Below are positions 7,313-13,814 of a stretch of DNA of 22,271 nt, one piece after another; the stretch's first letter is position 1; each line of letters begins with the position of its first letter. The notes below the pieces were generated by a model. It searched no databases and had not been told where the DNA came from. It saw only the letters and a program-made list of their open reading frames with translations. Location: contig DZDC01000012.1 of the NCBI GenBank assembly GCA_022736595.1, positions 8,384 through 30,654 of the forward strand, read 5' to 3'. This DNA comes from Draconibacterium orientale. Its GTDB lineage: Bacteria > Bacteroidota > Bacteroidia > Bacteroidales > UBA1556. A program made the translations under genes and the position numbers.

Positions 7313-7981
7313 TTATTTACGTTCCAATATTTCGTCAATCATACCATAGGACTTTGCTTCTTGAGCAGTCATCCAAAAATCTCGATCGCCATCCTTCCAG
7401 ATTTGCTCATAAGATTTGCCACTATGTCGGGCAATGATTTCGTATAGTTCTTTTTTCAATTTTTGAATTTCGATATGAGTAATTTCGATATCCGAAGCTT
7501 GACCTGATACACCACCCATGGGTTGATGAATCAAAACCCTTGAATGAGGAAGGGCAGTACGTTTTCCTTCTTTACCGGCACACAATAAAACAGCTCCCAT
7601 AGAAGCTGCCATTCCGGTGCAAATGGTGGCTATATCTGGAGTGATGTACTGCATTGTATCGTATATTCCTAAGCCTGCGTAAACCGAGCCACCGGGTGTA
7701 TTTAAATAGATCTGAATGTCTTTGTTGGCGTCAACCGATTCTAAAAACAAAAGTTGAGCCTGAATGATATTGGCCACATAATCGTCTATGGGAACGCCTA
7801 AAAAGATGATGCGATCCATCATTAATCGCGAGAATACATCCATGGTGGCGATGTTGAGTTGACGCTCTTCGATGATGGTAGGAGATATGTAATTATTGGC
7901 GATTGAAGTGTATTGGTCTAATCTTAAACTGCTGATGCCTTGATGTTTGATGGCATATTTTCTAAATTCGTTGTAGTCCAT
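7313..7981 (-). CDS. clpP: ATP-dependent Clp protease proteolytic subunit ClpP
   Basis: ClpP forms the tetradecameric serine protease chamber that degrades proteins unfolded by ClpX. Seen in 222 residues: the catalytic triad Ser127 (in GMAASMGAVLL), His152 (in VLIHQPMGG) and Asp201 (in GDRDFWMTAQEA), together with NTPGGSVYAG near 94-103, which shapes the oxyanion region. The N-terminal extension of about 25 residues before the usual ClpP core is of the size common in Bacteroidota. A -7 promoter box lies 44 bases upstream, so clpPX has its own promoter besides any read-through from tig. Confidence 0.98.
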   Translation of the reverse strand: MDYNEFRKYAIKHQGISSLRLDQYTSIANNYISPTIIEERQLNIATMDVFSRLMMDRIIFLGVPIDDYVANIIQAQLLFLESVDANKDIQIYLNTPGGSVYAGLGIYDTMQYITPDIATICTGMAASMGAVLLCAGKEGKRTALPHSRVLIHQPMGGVSGQASDIEITHIEIQKLKKELYEIIARHSGKSYEQIWKDGDRDFWMTAQEAKSYGMIDEILERK

Positions 7982-8025
7982 ATGATAAGGTGTTTATTGA
8001 TTTTTTAAAGGAGTTAAATGAACAA

Positions 8026-8033
8026 CAAAGGTA
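8026..8033 (-). promoter_or_regulatory. -7 promoter box for clpP-clpX
   Basis: The minus strand reads TACCTTTG, an exact TAnnTTTG match, 44 bases before the clpP ATG and after the tig terminator hairpin. No clear -33 TTTG is visible at 19-21 bases. Confidence 0.5.
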
Positions 8034-8111
8034 AGCAATTGAATCCATATTGATGGCTTTTATTTCTTAAATTGTTCCAAAAAATTGTTTTTGAATGGAG
8101 GGCTATAAAAT

Positions 8112-8142
8112 CAAAAGGCTACCCATTTAAGATAGCCTTTTG
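8112..8142 (-). terminator. Terminator hairpin after tig
   Basis: CAAAAGGCTA (8112-8121) and TAGCCTTTTG (8133-8142) form a perfect 10-base stem with an 11-base loop. Read on the minus strand the second arm ends in CCTTTTG followed by ATTTT, a U-rich tail. It lies 28 bases past the tig stop. Confidence 0.65.
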
Positions 8143-8169
8143 AAAATGAGGTCTTATGATTTTGTATTT

Positions 8170-9537
8170 CTAGGATTGAATCTTTTCTACAAATTCATCA
8201 TATTTTACTTCGATGGTTTTGGGTTGTGCTTTTTCACGGAAGAATGCGGTAAGTTTTTGTTCCAAAACTTGTTCTGAAACCCGACGCACTTCTTCTTTGT
8301 TTTTGAAAACAGTGTCGGTCACTTGGTTCAATATTTCTTCATTACCTGCAATATCTCCTCCAAAGGCTTGCAAACCAAGAATTTCTTTAATTCTTGCTCT
8401 CAATTCTTCTTCGGTTACTATAAGGTTGTTGGTTACCACAATATGCTCTTCTATGAGTTGCCAACGGAGGCTGTCGCGGTAGTTGTCGTATTGTTGCTCG
8501 AGATCGGATAGGGAAATGCGTTTGCTTTCTTCTTCTCTTCTATTGCTTTCGATAATCCAGTTTTTAAGGAAGTTATCGGGTAAGTGAAGGTCTGTCTTTT
8601 TAACCAATGCATCCACCATATCGTTATAAAACTTACGTTCGGCTTCGGCTTTATAGCTTTTTTCGATATCGCTGCGAATCTGACTGCGAAGTTCTTCTTC
8701 GGTTTTAATTTGTGCTGAAGGATACACCTTTTCTAAAAGATCTTCATTCACCTCTGCCAATTCCACATGAGTAATTCCTGCAACTTGAAATTTAAAGTCG
8801 TAATCCAACTCTTTTGCCATCTCAGTTCCAATACCCAAAAGAACGCCAACTTCTGTGTCGTTTTTGAAAGCTTTGCTGGGGTTAAATACGATTTCATCAC
8901 CAATGACTTTGCCCAAAAATTTACTTTTAATGGTCTTAAGCTTGATGTGCTCTATATTTAATTGTGTGCTGGTGGCAGCGATTCCATTTTCAACTTCTTG
9001 GCCGTGATTATCCACTTGTACAATGGAGCCACTTACCACATCTCCTTCAGCAATTTGATTGGATTCGGTGGTGGTTCCCAATTGACGACGGATATCGGCA
9101 ACATAACGCTCTACATCTTCCTCATTACTGGTAACGCGGTATTCAGTCACGTTGAGGGTACCATCAACTTCCAATTGAATTTCAGGTCTCAAGCCAACTA
9201 AGTAAAAGAACTCGAAGGTGGTTTGATTTTTAAAATCAATGGGAGGCTGATTTTCCATATCAGGCATGGGTTGACCGAGGTACGCGATTTTTTGTTCGTG
9301 CAAGTATTTATCAAGCTCATCTCCAATTTTGCGGCTTACCACATCGGCAGTTAAGGACTCTCCATACATTTTTTTCACCATACCCATTGGCACCATTCCA
9401 GGTCGAAAACCAGGGATGTTGGCTTTTTTGGTGTAATCTTTAAGGGCTTTGTCAACCTCGGTACGATAATCTGATTCATCGATTTGAAGAACCAACTGAA
9501 GTGTAAGTTCTGCGATAACTTTTTGACTGATATTCAT
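8170..9537 (-). CDS. tig: Trigger factor (ribosome-associated chaperone and peptidyl-prolyl isomerase)
   Basis: Trigger factor binds ribosomal protein L23 at the exit tunnel and shields nascent chains. Seen in 455 residues: N-terminal ribosome-binding domain with the signature IPGFRPGMVP (41-50; E. coli has GFRKGKVP), a degenerate FKBP-like isomerase domain at about 160-245, and a helical C-terminal chaperone domain rich in Glu, Lys and Arg. Length is slightly above the usual 430-440. The order tig, clpP, clpX is widely conserved. A 188-base gap with a terminator hairpin and a promoter box separates it from clpP. Possible weak promoter TTTCTTTG (minus strand, 9575-9582) differs from consensus at one base. 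Confidence 0.97.
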   Translation of the reverse strand: MNISQKVIAELTLQLVLQIDESDYRTEVDKALKDYTKKANIPGFRPGMVPMGMVKKMYGESLTADVVSRKIGDELDKYLHEQKIAYLGQPMPDMENQPPIDFKNQTTFEFFYLVGLRPEIQLEVDGTLNVTEYRVTSNEEDVERYVADIRRQLGTTTESNQIAEGDVVSGSIVQVDNHGQEVENGIAATSTQLNIEHIKLKTIKSKFLGKVIGDEIVFNPSKAFKNDTEVGVLLGIGTEMAKELDYDFKFQVAGITHVELAEVNEDLLEKVYPSAQIKTEEELRSQIRSDIEKSYKAEAERKFYNDMVDALVKKTDLHLPDNFLKNWIIESNRREEESKRISLSDLEQQYDNYRDSLRWQLIEEHIVVTNNLIVTEEELRARIKEILGLQAFGGDIAGNEEILNQVTDTVFKNKEEVRRVSEQVLEQKLTAFFREKAQPKTIEVKYDEFVEKIQS

Positions 9538-9582
9538 TTAGAATAAATTTGAAAGCGTTAACATAATTATTAAACAAAGAAA

Positions 9583-9597
9583 GCACCGTTGAGGTGC
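9583..9597 (-). terminator. Small hairpin between tRNA-Leu and tig
   Basis: GCACC (9583-9587) pairs with GGTGC (9593-9597) over a 5-base loop. Read on the minus strand it is followed by TTTCTTTG. It may end the tRNA-Leu transcript; alternatively it sits next to the tig promoter by chance. Confidence 0.35.
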
Positions 9598-9691
9598 ATT
9601 CCGAAGTATTTTCAAGAGTATACCTTTTAATTACGGTATTGTCATAAGACATAAAAATTACCGAAACCTTAAAGATTTATAACCTTAAGAG

Positions 9692-9773
9692 TGCGGATGA
9701 AGGGACTCGAACCCCCACGCCTCACGGCACCAGATCCTAAGTCTGGCGCGGCTACCAATTACGCCACATCCGC
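9692..9773 (-). tRNA. tRNA-Leu (anticodon UAG)
   Basis: On the minus strand the acceptor arm GCGGATG pairs with CATCCGC, the anticodon stem CCAGA/TCTGG encloses the loop CTTAGGA with anticodon TAG, a long variable arm of the class II type follows, and the T loop is TTCGAGT. The discriminator base is A and no CCA is encoded (ACTC follows), so CCA must be added by the tRNA nucleotidyltransferase. It reads CUN leucine codons. Confidence 0.96.
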
Positions 9774-9799
9774 ATGTGTATTCCCGTGAAAAAGGGCTG

Positions 9800-9807
9800 C
9801 AAAGATA
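9800..9807 (-). promoter_or_regulatory. -7 promoter box for tRNA-Leu
   Basis: The minus strand reads TATCTTTG, an exact TAnnTTTG match, 26 bases before the tRNA. A 15-base palindrome, CTAAAAAGTTTTTAG, lies just upstream at 9826-9840. Confidence 0.5.
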
Positions 9808-10235
9808 ATTTTTTTTTGATTCAAACTAAAAAGTTTTTAGATTTAAATTTTATCAGTTTTTACGGTTTATAATTTTAAAGTATGACCCAAAAATGGCATA
9901 CCATGTTGGAAGGTTTGTCTAACTAATTTGGATGAAGTAAGTCGGTTTTTAGTTTTAGAAACGGGCAGAATCTATCTTAACAATTTTTTAATGTTATATC
10001 AGGAGCAGCAAAGGATTGAGTTTTATGTAGAAGTGATTACTTTTTATAAATGTTAGAATATCAATTGTATAGTATTGTTATAGTCCTTATTTTTATGTTT
10101 TTTGTGATATAAATAATCTAATTTTCAGATGCAATAAGTAGCTTAGGGTTACGTTTTCCATCATTCGACGATGAGAAAATTTTATGTGGTGTGAAGTATA
10201 TTTTTATGTAATTTAGCGCACTGAAATTTTCAGAG
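9808..10235. other. Gene-free AT-rich stretch between two tRNA genes
   Basis: I see no credible reading frame, RNA gene or mobile-element end here. The only structures are the palindrome CTAAAAAGTTTTTAG (9826-9840) and a near -7 box TAATTTAG (10209-10216), which lies 19 bases before tRNA-Ser and may be its promoter. Base composition is markedly AT-rich. Confidence 0.6.
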
Positions 10236-10326
10236 GGAGAGGTGCTCGAGTGGTTGAAGAGGCACGCCTGGAAAGTGTGTATATGTCAAAAGCGTATCGA
10301 GGGTTCGAATCCCTCTCTCTCCGCCA
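10236..10326 (+). tRNA. tRNA-Ser (anticodon GGA)
   Basis: Acceptor strands GGAGAGG and TCTCTCC pair (one G-U), the anticodon stem CACGC/GTGTG encloses CTGGAAA with anticodon GGA, a long variable arm (ATATG/CGTAT stem) marks class II tRNA, and the T arm is GAGGG TTCGAAT CCCTC. The discriminator is G and CCA is encoded (10324-10326), unlike the nearby tRNA-Leu. It reads UCC and UCU serine codons. Confidence 0.97.
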
Positions 10327-10428
10327 ACAAACCTCTAAAAGGTGTTTTACATTATATACAAGCAAGGATAATCTTAAAATCAAATAACAAACAAGAAAAC
10401 TTTTTTTAATTAATTCAATAACAAAGTC

Positions 10429-11250
10429 ATGAAAAAACTTTTTGCTTTATTCGCTCTTACTGCCGTACTTAGTTTCGGCGTTATTAATGCAACTTATGCC
10501 TCTAATGATGGTGATGCCCCAACCGAGCAGGTAGCTACTACTCCTGATAGTGCTGCTGTAGATACCGCTGCTACTGAACTTGTAGCTTCAGAAGCTGAGG
10601 AAGATGTGATCGCTAAGAAAGAAACCTTTCATCAGATTATGAAGCGTTACTTTATTGAAGGTGATGCTGGATTTATGTCAACTGTACTTTTGTCATTGAT
10701 TTTTGGTTTAGCTTTGGTAATTGAGCGTATCATTTATTTAAACCTTGCCACCACTAACTCTGCAAAACTTTTAACTCGCATGGAAGATGCACTTAAAAGT
10801 GGGGGTGTAGAAGAAGCTAAAGCAATATGCCGCGATACTCGTGGTCCTGTTGCAAGCATTTTTTATCAAGGGCTTATGAAGTATGAAGAAGGATTAGACA
10901 GCGTTGAAAAATCAATTGTTGCGTATGGTAGCGTACAAATGGGACGTCTTGAAAAGGGCTTAAGCTGGATTTCATTGTTTATTGCTTTGGCGCCTATGCT
11001 TGGATTTATGGGTACTGTAATTGGTATGATTCAAGCCTTCGACAAGATTCAAGAAGCGGGTGATATTAATCCTACTGTTGTTGCTGGTGGTATTAAAGTA
11101 GCTCTTTTGACCACGGTTTTCGGTCTTGTGGTGGCCATCATCCTTCAAATCTTCTACAATTATCTTGTAGCTAAAGTTGATAGTCTTGTTAATGATATGG
11201 AAGACTCTTCAATCTCTTTCATGGATATACTTTCAGAAAACAAAAAATAA
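10429..11250 (+). CDS. exbB: ExbB/TolQ/MotA-family proton channel protein
   Basis: ExbB forms the pentameric inner-membrane stator around ExbD that uses proton motive force to drive TonB-type work at the outer membrane. Seen in 273 residues: an N-terminal signal-like helix (3-22, ending near TYAS), an Ala/Thr/Asp/Glu-rich linker (26-62), then helices at about 82-105, 178-202 and 222-247 with GFMGTVIGM (192-200) at the conserved pore threonine T196. In the third helix, GGIKVALLTTVFGLVVA aligns without gaps to the E. coli region with Glu176, but the glutamate position holds Val224, preceded by Lys223. It leads an operon with a four-helix protein and two exbD genes. Alternative naming as a TolQ homologue cannot be excluded. 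Confidence 0.93.
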   Translation: MKKLFALFALTAVLSFGVINATYASNDGDAPTEQVATTPDSAAVDTAATELVASEAEEDVIAKKETFHQIMKRYFIEGDAGFMSTVLLSLIFGLALVIERIIYLNLATTNSAKLLTRMEDALKSGGVEEAKAICRDTRGPVASIFYQGLMKYEEGLDSVEKSIVAYGSVQMGRLEKGLSWISLFIALAPMLGFMGTVIGMIQAFDKIQEAGDINPTVVAGGIKVALLTTVFGLVVAIILQIFYNYLVAKVDSLVNDMEDSSISFMDILSENKK

Positions 11251-11266
11251 TTAATCCTTATTAGAT

Positions 11267-11725
11267 ATGGACAATATTATAAATAAAGTAGTAAAAGGAT
11301 TTATCGTTTTGATAATAGCAGTGTCGCTGGTATATACTGGTTTCATTGTGGCCTATTCATCAGAACTTGGTACTGACGCTGCATTAGCCGATAAAATTTT
11401 GAACCCCATTTTTGCCATCGCTCTTTTCTTAATGGTTTTAGCCTTGGTGGTTACCTTGTTCTTCTATGCCGGCTCAATGGTTAGTAATCCTAAATTGGCT
11501 ATTCGAGCCATCATTAGTCTTGCTATTGTTGCTGGTATTTACCTCACCTCCTACATGCTCTCTTCAGATAGCATTGATGGTAAGGTGTATGAGGACTTTA
11601 ATATTACTAACTCATTATCCAAGCTTATCGGCTCAGGTATTGTAATGGTATATATACTCGGTGGTTTAAGCTTTTTAGCCATCGTATTTTCTGGTATCAA
11701 TAAAATGTTATTAAACCGTCAATAG
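11267..11725 (+). CDS. Four-helix membrane protein of the ExbB-ExbD operon
   Basis: A 152-residue protein that I cannot assign to a characterised family. Seen: four hydrophobic helices at about 8-30, 46-70, 79-99 and 120-146, short polar connections, and an ending in LLNRQ. The loop between helices 3 and 4 is acidic (SSDSIDGKVYEDFN). There is no signal peptide, enzyme motif or cysteine. It starts 16 bases after exbB and ends 1 base before exbD, so it is translated with the motor genes and is presumably a membrane partner of the complex; that is inference from gene order. Comparable small membrane proteins between exbB and exbD occur in other Bacteroidota. Confidence 0.85.
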   Translation: MDNIINKVVKGFIVLIIAVSLVYTGFIVAYSSELGTDAALADKILNPIFAIALFLMVLALVVTLFFYAGSMVSNPKLAIRAIISLAIVAGIYLTSYMLSSDSIDGKVYEDFNITNSLSKLIGSGIVMVYILGGLSFLAIVFSGINKMLLNRQ

Positions 11726-11726
11726 T

Positions 11727-12311
11727 ATGATTCGTGAAACTCCCGAAATAAATGCCGGATCAATGGCCGACATTGCCTTCCTGCTTTTAATCTTCTTCCT
11801 GGTGACCACCACCATGGATGTGGATTCGGGGATTGTACGTAAATTACCTCCTCCTATTGATCCTAATGCACCCATTCCTGATGTTAATAAACGCAATGTT
11901 TATACTGTGCTTATTAACTCCTCGGATATGTTATTGGTGAATGGTGAAATAGGTGACTTGAAATATTTACGTCGCAATGTGAAGGAGTTTTTAACTCCTC
12001 ATGTTCCCGATAACGCAAACTTTCCCTCAACAGAAGAAGTAGAAGTTGATTTTATTGGAAAATACAATAAATCCAAAGGCATTGTTTCGATGCAAAACGA
12101 CCGTGGAACTTCTTATAAAACGTACATTTCAGTGCAAAATGAATTGGCAGCTGCCGTTCGTGAGCTTCGTGATGAACTCTCAAAACAATACTTCGGAATG
12201 GATTTTAATACCTTACTTAAAACCGATGAGGATAAAGCCAAATCCATTCAAGAAGCTGTTCCTATGGCAATTTCTGAAGCTGAACCCGCTAACTTTGGAG
12301 GAACCAAATAA
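11727..12311 (+). CDS. exbD: ExbD/TolR-family biopolymer transport protein (first copy)
   Basis: ExbD is the single-helix partner that sits in the ExbB pore and carries the proton-accepting aspartate. Seen in 194 residues: a short cytoplasmic tail, the helix MADIAFLLLIFFLVTTTM (13-30) with the conserved Asp15, then a periplasmic domain that is longer than the usual 130-140-residue ExbD, including a segment with FIGKYNKSKGIVSMQNDRGT and a conserved-looking YISVQNELAAAVRELRDEL. The C-terminal 40 residues after YFGMDFNTLLKT are an extension. The gene starts 1 base after its upstream neighbour and overlaps the next exbD by 1 base (TAATG), indicating coupled translation. Confidence 0.93.
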   Translation: MIRETPEINAGSMADIAFLLLIFFLVTTTMDVDSGIVRKLPPPIDPNAPIPDVNKRNVYTVLINSSDMLLVNGEIGDLKYLRRNVKEFLTPHVPDNANFPSTEEVEVDFIGKYNKSKGIVSMQNDRGTSYKTYISVQNELAAAVRELRDELSKQYFGMDFNTLLKTDEDKAKSIQEAVPMAISEAEPANFGGTK

Positions 12312-12787
12312 TGTCAAAATTTAAAAAGGACGGAAAACGGAAAACCCCCGGTATCTCTACCGCATCGCTACCCGATATTGTATTTATGCTCCTCTTCTTC
12401 TTTATGGTGGCCACCGTGATGCGTGAGGTGACCCTTGTGGTAAAGGTTTATGCCCCAGAGGCTTCTGAAGTTCAAAAGCTAGAAGATAAATCACTTGTAA
12501 GTTTTATTTATGTTGGTAAACCTGTTCAACATCTTAAAGCTAAATATGGAGACGATGATCGTATTCAATTGAACGATGCCTTTGGTGAAGTAAATCAAGT
12601 AGGCGATTTTATTAGCATTTCTATAGAGCAGATTGCTGAATACAAACGTAAGCAGCATATTGTTTCAATGAAAGTGGATGAAGATGCTCGTATGGGTATC
12701 GTAACCGATGTGAAGCAAGAATTGAGAAAGGCTAATGCTTTAAAGATTAATTATTCAACTCGTAAAGCAACTGCTGTCGCTGAATAA
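12311..12787 (+). CDS. exbD: ExbD/TolR-family biopolymer transport protein (second copy)
   Basis: A 158-residue second ExbD-like protein. Seen: a basic cytoplasmic tail (KFKKDGKRKTPG), the helix LPDIVFMLLFFFMVATVM (20-37) with the conserved Asp22, and a periplasmic domain containing IVSMKVDEDARMGIVTDVKQ, which matches the peptidoglycan- or TonB-side fold of ExbD. It shares the pore aspartate with the first copy but differs widely otherwise, so the two probably form a heteromeric pair in one ExbB pentamer; this is inference. A strong terminator follows 21 bases after the stop, ending the operon. No tonB follows. Confidence 0.93.
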   Translation: MSKFKKDGKRKTPGISTASLPDIVFMLLFFFMVATVMREVTLVVKVYAPEASEVQKLEDKSLVSFIYVGKPVQHLKAKYGDDDRIQLNDAFGEVNQVGDFISISIEQIAEYKRKQHIVSMKVDEDARMGIVTDVKQELRKANALKINYSTRKATAVAE

Positions 12788-12804
12788 TGGCTTGATAATA
12801 ATAT

Positions 12805-12836
12805 AAAAACCGCAATGAAAATTGCGGTTTTTTTTT
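12805..12836 (+). terminator. Intrinsic terminator of the exbB-exbD operon
   Basis: AAAAACCGCAAT (12805-12816), the tetraloop GAAA, and ATTGCGGTTTTT followed by more T form a perfect 12-base stem with a T tract. It is symmetric enough to act in both directions. Confidence 0.92.
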
Positions 12837-12990
12837 GCTCTTATTTTTAAAGCGTAAGTTCAATTAGTAAATGCAACTTTTAAGAGTATTGGGGTATTCT
12901 TAATATCGCAATCCTTAGCTTTCTTTTTAGAGTGAAGCGTAGCGAGTGCGCCTAACCTCATCGGAGCCATGCAACGCGCTCGTAATATGA

Positions 12991-13157
12991 ATTCATACAC
13001 CTACGAAAAACAAGTTGAATTTGTCGATTGAGCCGTATATGAGTTTAACCAAAACCCCCCAGATGAAGATCAGGCTACTCCTATGCCCGAACAAACTTTT
13101 TCTTATCATCAGTTTAGCTTGGGATTGAGCATGGTGATGACCCTTGGAGATAAATAA
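12991..13157 (+). pseudogene. Frameshifted C-terminal remnant of an outer-membrane beta-barrel protein
   Basis: No intact gene is present between the exbD terminator and tpx. In one frame, KLNLSIEPYMSLTKTP (13012-13059) reads like a barrel strand of the Bacteroidota outer-membrane protein class. In another frame, PDEDQATPMPEQTFSYHQ followed by FSLGLSMVMTLGDK and a stop (13059-13157) reads like the last loop and closing strand. The two join at a run of six C (13055-13060), where a one-base slip restores one frame. Upstream, a stop (TGA ending at 12990) closes the first frame. I infer a decayed gene whose first part is lost; the barrel assignment rests on sequence flavour only. Residues 12841-12990 show nothing I can identify. 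Confidence 0.5.
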
Positions 13158-13159
13158 AA

Positions 13160-13186
13160 AATGCGATTCTGTAAAGGAATCGCATT
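13160..13186 (-). terminator. Terminator of tpx
   Basis: AATGCGATTC (13160-13169) and GAATCGCATT (13177-13186) form a perfect 10-base stem with a 7-base loop. The A run at 13156-13160 gives a U tract when read on the minus strand, so this ends the tpx transcript, 25 bases after its stop. Confidence 0.88.
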
Positions 13187-13210
13187 CTCAACTGTTCTAA
13201 ATACTAAGTA

Positions 13211-13708
13211 TTATAGAGTTTTCAAAACTTCTTCGTAATTGGGCTCATCCACAATTTCGGGTACCTGTTGGGTATAGGTAACATTTCCTTTTTCGTCAAG
13301 AACTACTACTGCGCGGCTTTCTAAACCAGCTAAAGGACCATCAGCAATGGCTACTCCGTAGTTTTTGCCAAATTCAGCACCTCTAAAATCGCTTAGCGTA
13401 TGTACGTTGTCTAAACCTTCAGCACCACAAAAGCGTGCTTGTGCAAAAGGAAGATCCATGCTGATGCACAAAACCACGGTATTGTCAAGTTTGTTGGCTT
13501 CAGCATTGAAACGACGTACCGATGCAGCACAAGTGGCGGTATCAAGACTTGGGAAAATGTTTAAAATAACTTTTTTTCCAGCGTAATCGGCCAAGGTTTT
13601 TACCGATAGATCTTTTGCTACAAGCTTGAAATCAGGAGCTTTGCTTCCTACAGATGGAAGGTTACCAACGGTATTGATTGCGTTTCCTTTTAATGTAATT
13701 TTTGCCAT
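13211..13708 (-). CDS. tpx: Thiol peroxidase Tpx (atypical 2-Cys peroxiredoxin)
   Basis: Tpx reduces hydrogen peroxide and organic hydroperoxides using thioredoxin as electron donor. Seen in 165 residues: the thioredoxin fold with the peroxidatic Cys60 in FPSLDTATCAASVRRFN and the resolving Cys94 in LPFAQARFCGAEG, the spacing typical of the family (Cys61 and Cys95 in E. coli). Length is normal. A third cysteine, Cys81, is not part of the mechanism. It is a single-gene unit with its own terminator. An exact -7 box lies 44 bases upstream, with a Per-box-like palindrome at the -33 position, so peroxide-responsive control is likely. Confidence 0.97.
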   Translation of the reverse strand: MAKITLKGNAINTVGNLPSVGSKAPDFKLVAKDLSVKTLADYAGKKVILNIFPSLDTATCAASVRRFNAEANKLDNTVVLCISMDLPFAQARFCGAEGLDNVHTLSDFRGAEFGKNYGVAIADGPLAGLESRAVVVLDEKGNVTYTQQVPEIVDEPNYEEVLKTL

Positions 13709-13752
13709 TTTGTATTTGTTTTAAATGAATTTCAATAATTTTAAATATGCGA

Positions 13753-13760
13753 CAAAGGTA
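13753..13760 (-). promoter_or_regulatory. -7 promoter box for tpx
   Basis: The minus strand reads TACCTTTG, an exact TAnnTTTG match, 44 bases before the tpx ATG. The -33 position falls inside the palindrome at 13774-13790. Confidence 0.55.
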
Positions 13761-13773
13761 AATATTTTACTTA

Positions 13774-13790
13774 TTTAGAATTATTCTAAA
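13774..13790. promoter_or_regulatory. PerR-box-like operator palindrome in the tpx promoter
   Basis: TTTAGAATTATTCTAAA is a perfect inverted repeat of 8 bases on each side of a single central T. Its inner 15 bases, TTAGAATTATTCTAA, match the Bacillus PerR box TTATAATNATTATAA at 12 of 14 defined positions. It covers the expected -33 region of the tpx promoter, where a bound repressor would block RNA polymerase. Binding by a Fur-family regulator such as PerR is inferred; the regulator is not encoded here. Confidence 0.6.
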
Positions 13791-13814
13791 AACATGATTT
13801 TGATTATTTAACAA

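Noticed and set aside
8213..9201. Several plus-strand open frames inside tig
   Set aside because: Antisense shadows of the trigger factor gene; no promoter or family resemblance.
10327..10348. AAACCT / AGGTGTTT symmetry after tRNA-Ser as a terminator
   Set aside because: The stem is short and bulged and the T run is only four bases, so it is not convincing.
12046..12324. 92-codon frame inside the first exbD
   Set aside because: Runs in another frame across the conserved exbD coding sequence and reads as low-quality translation.
10429..13157. A complete new energy-transduction system in the ExbB-ExbD region
   Set aside because: exbB, a small membrane protein and two exbD genes are a known Bacteroidota arrangement; only the details listed as findings are unusual.
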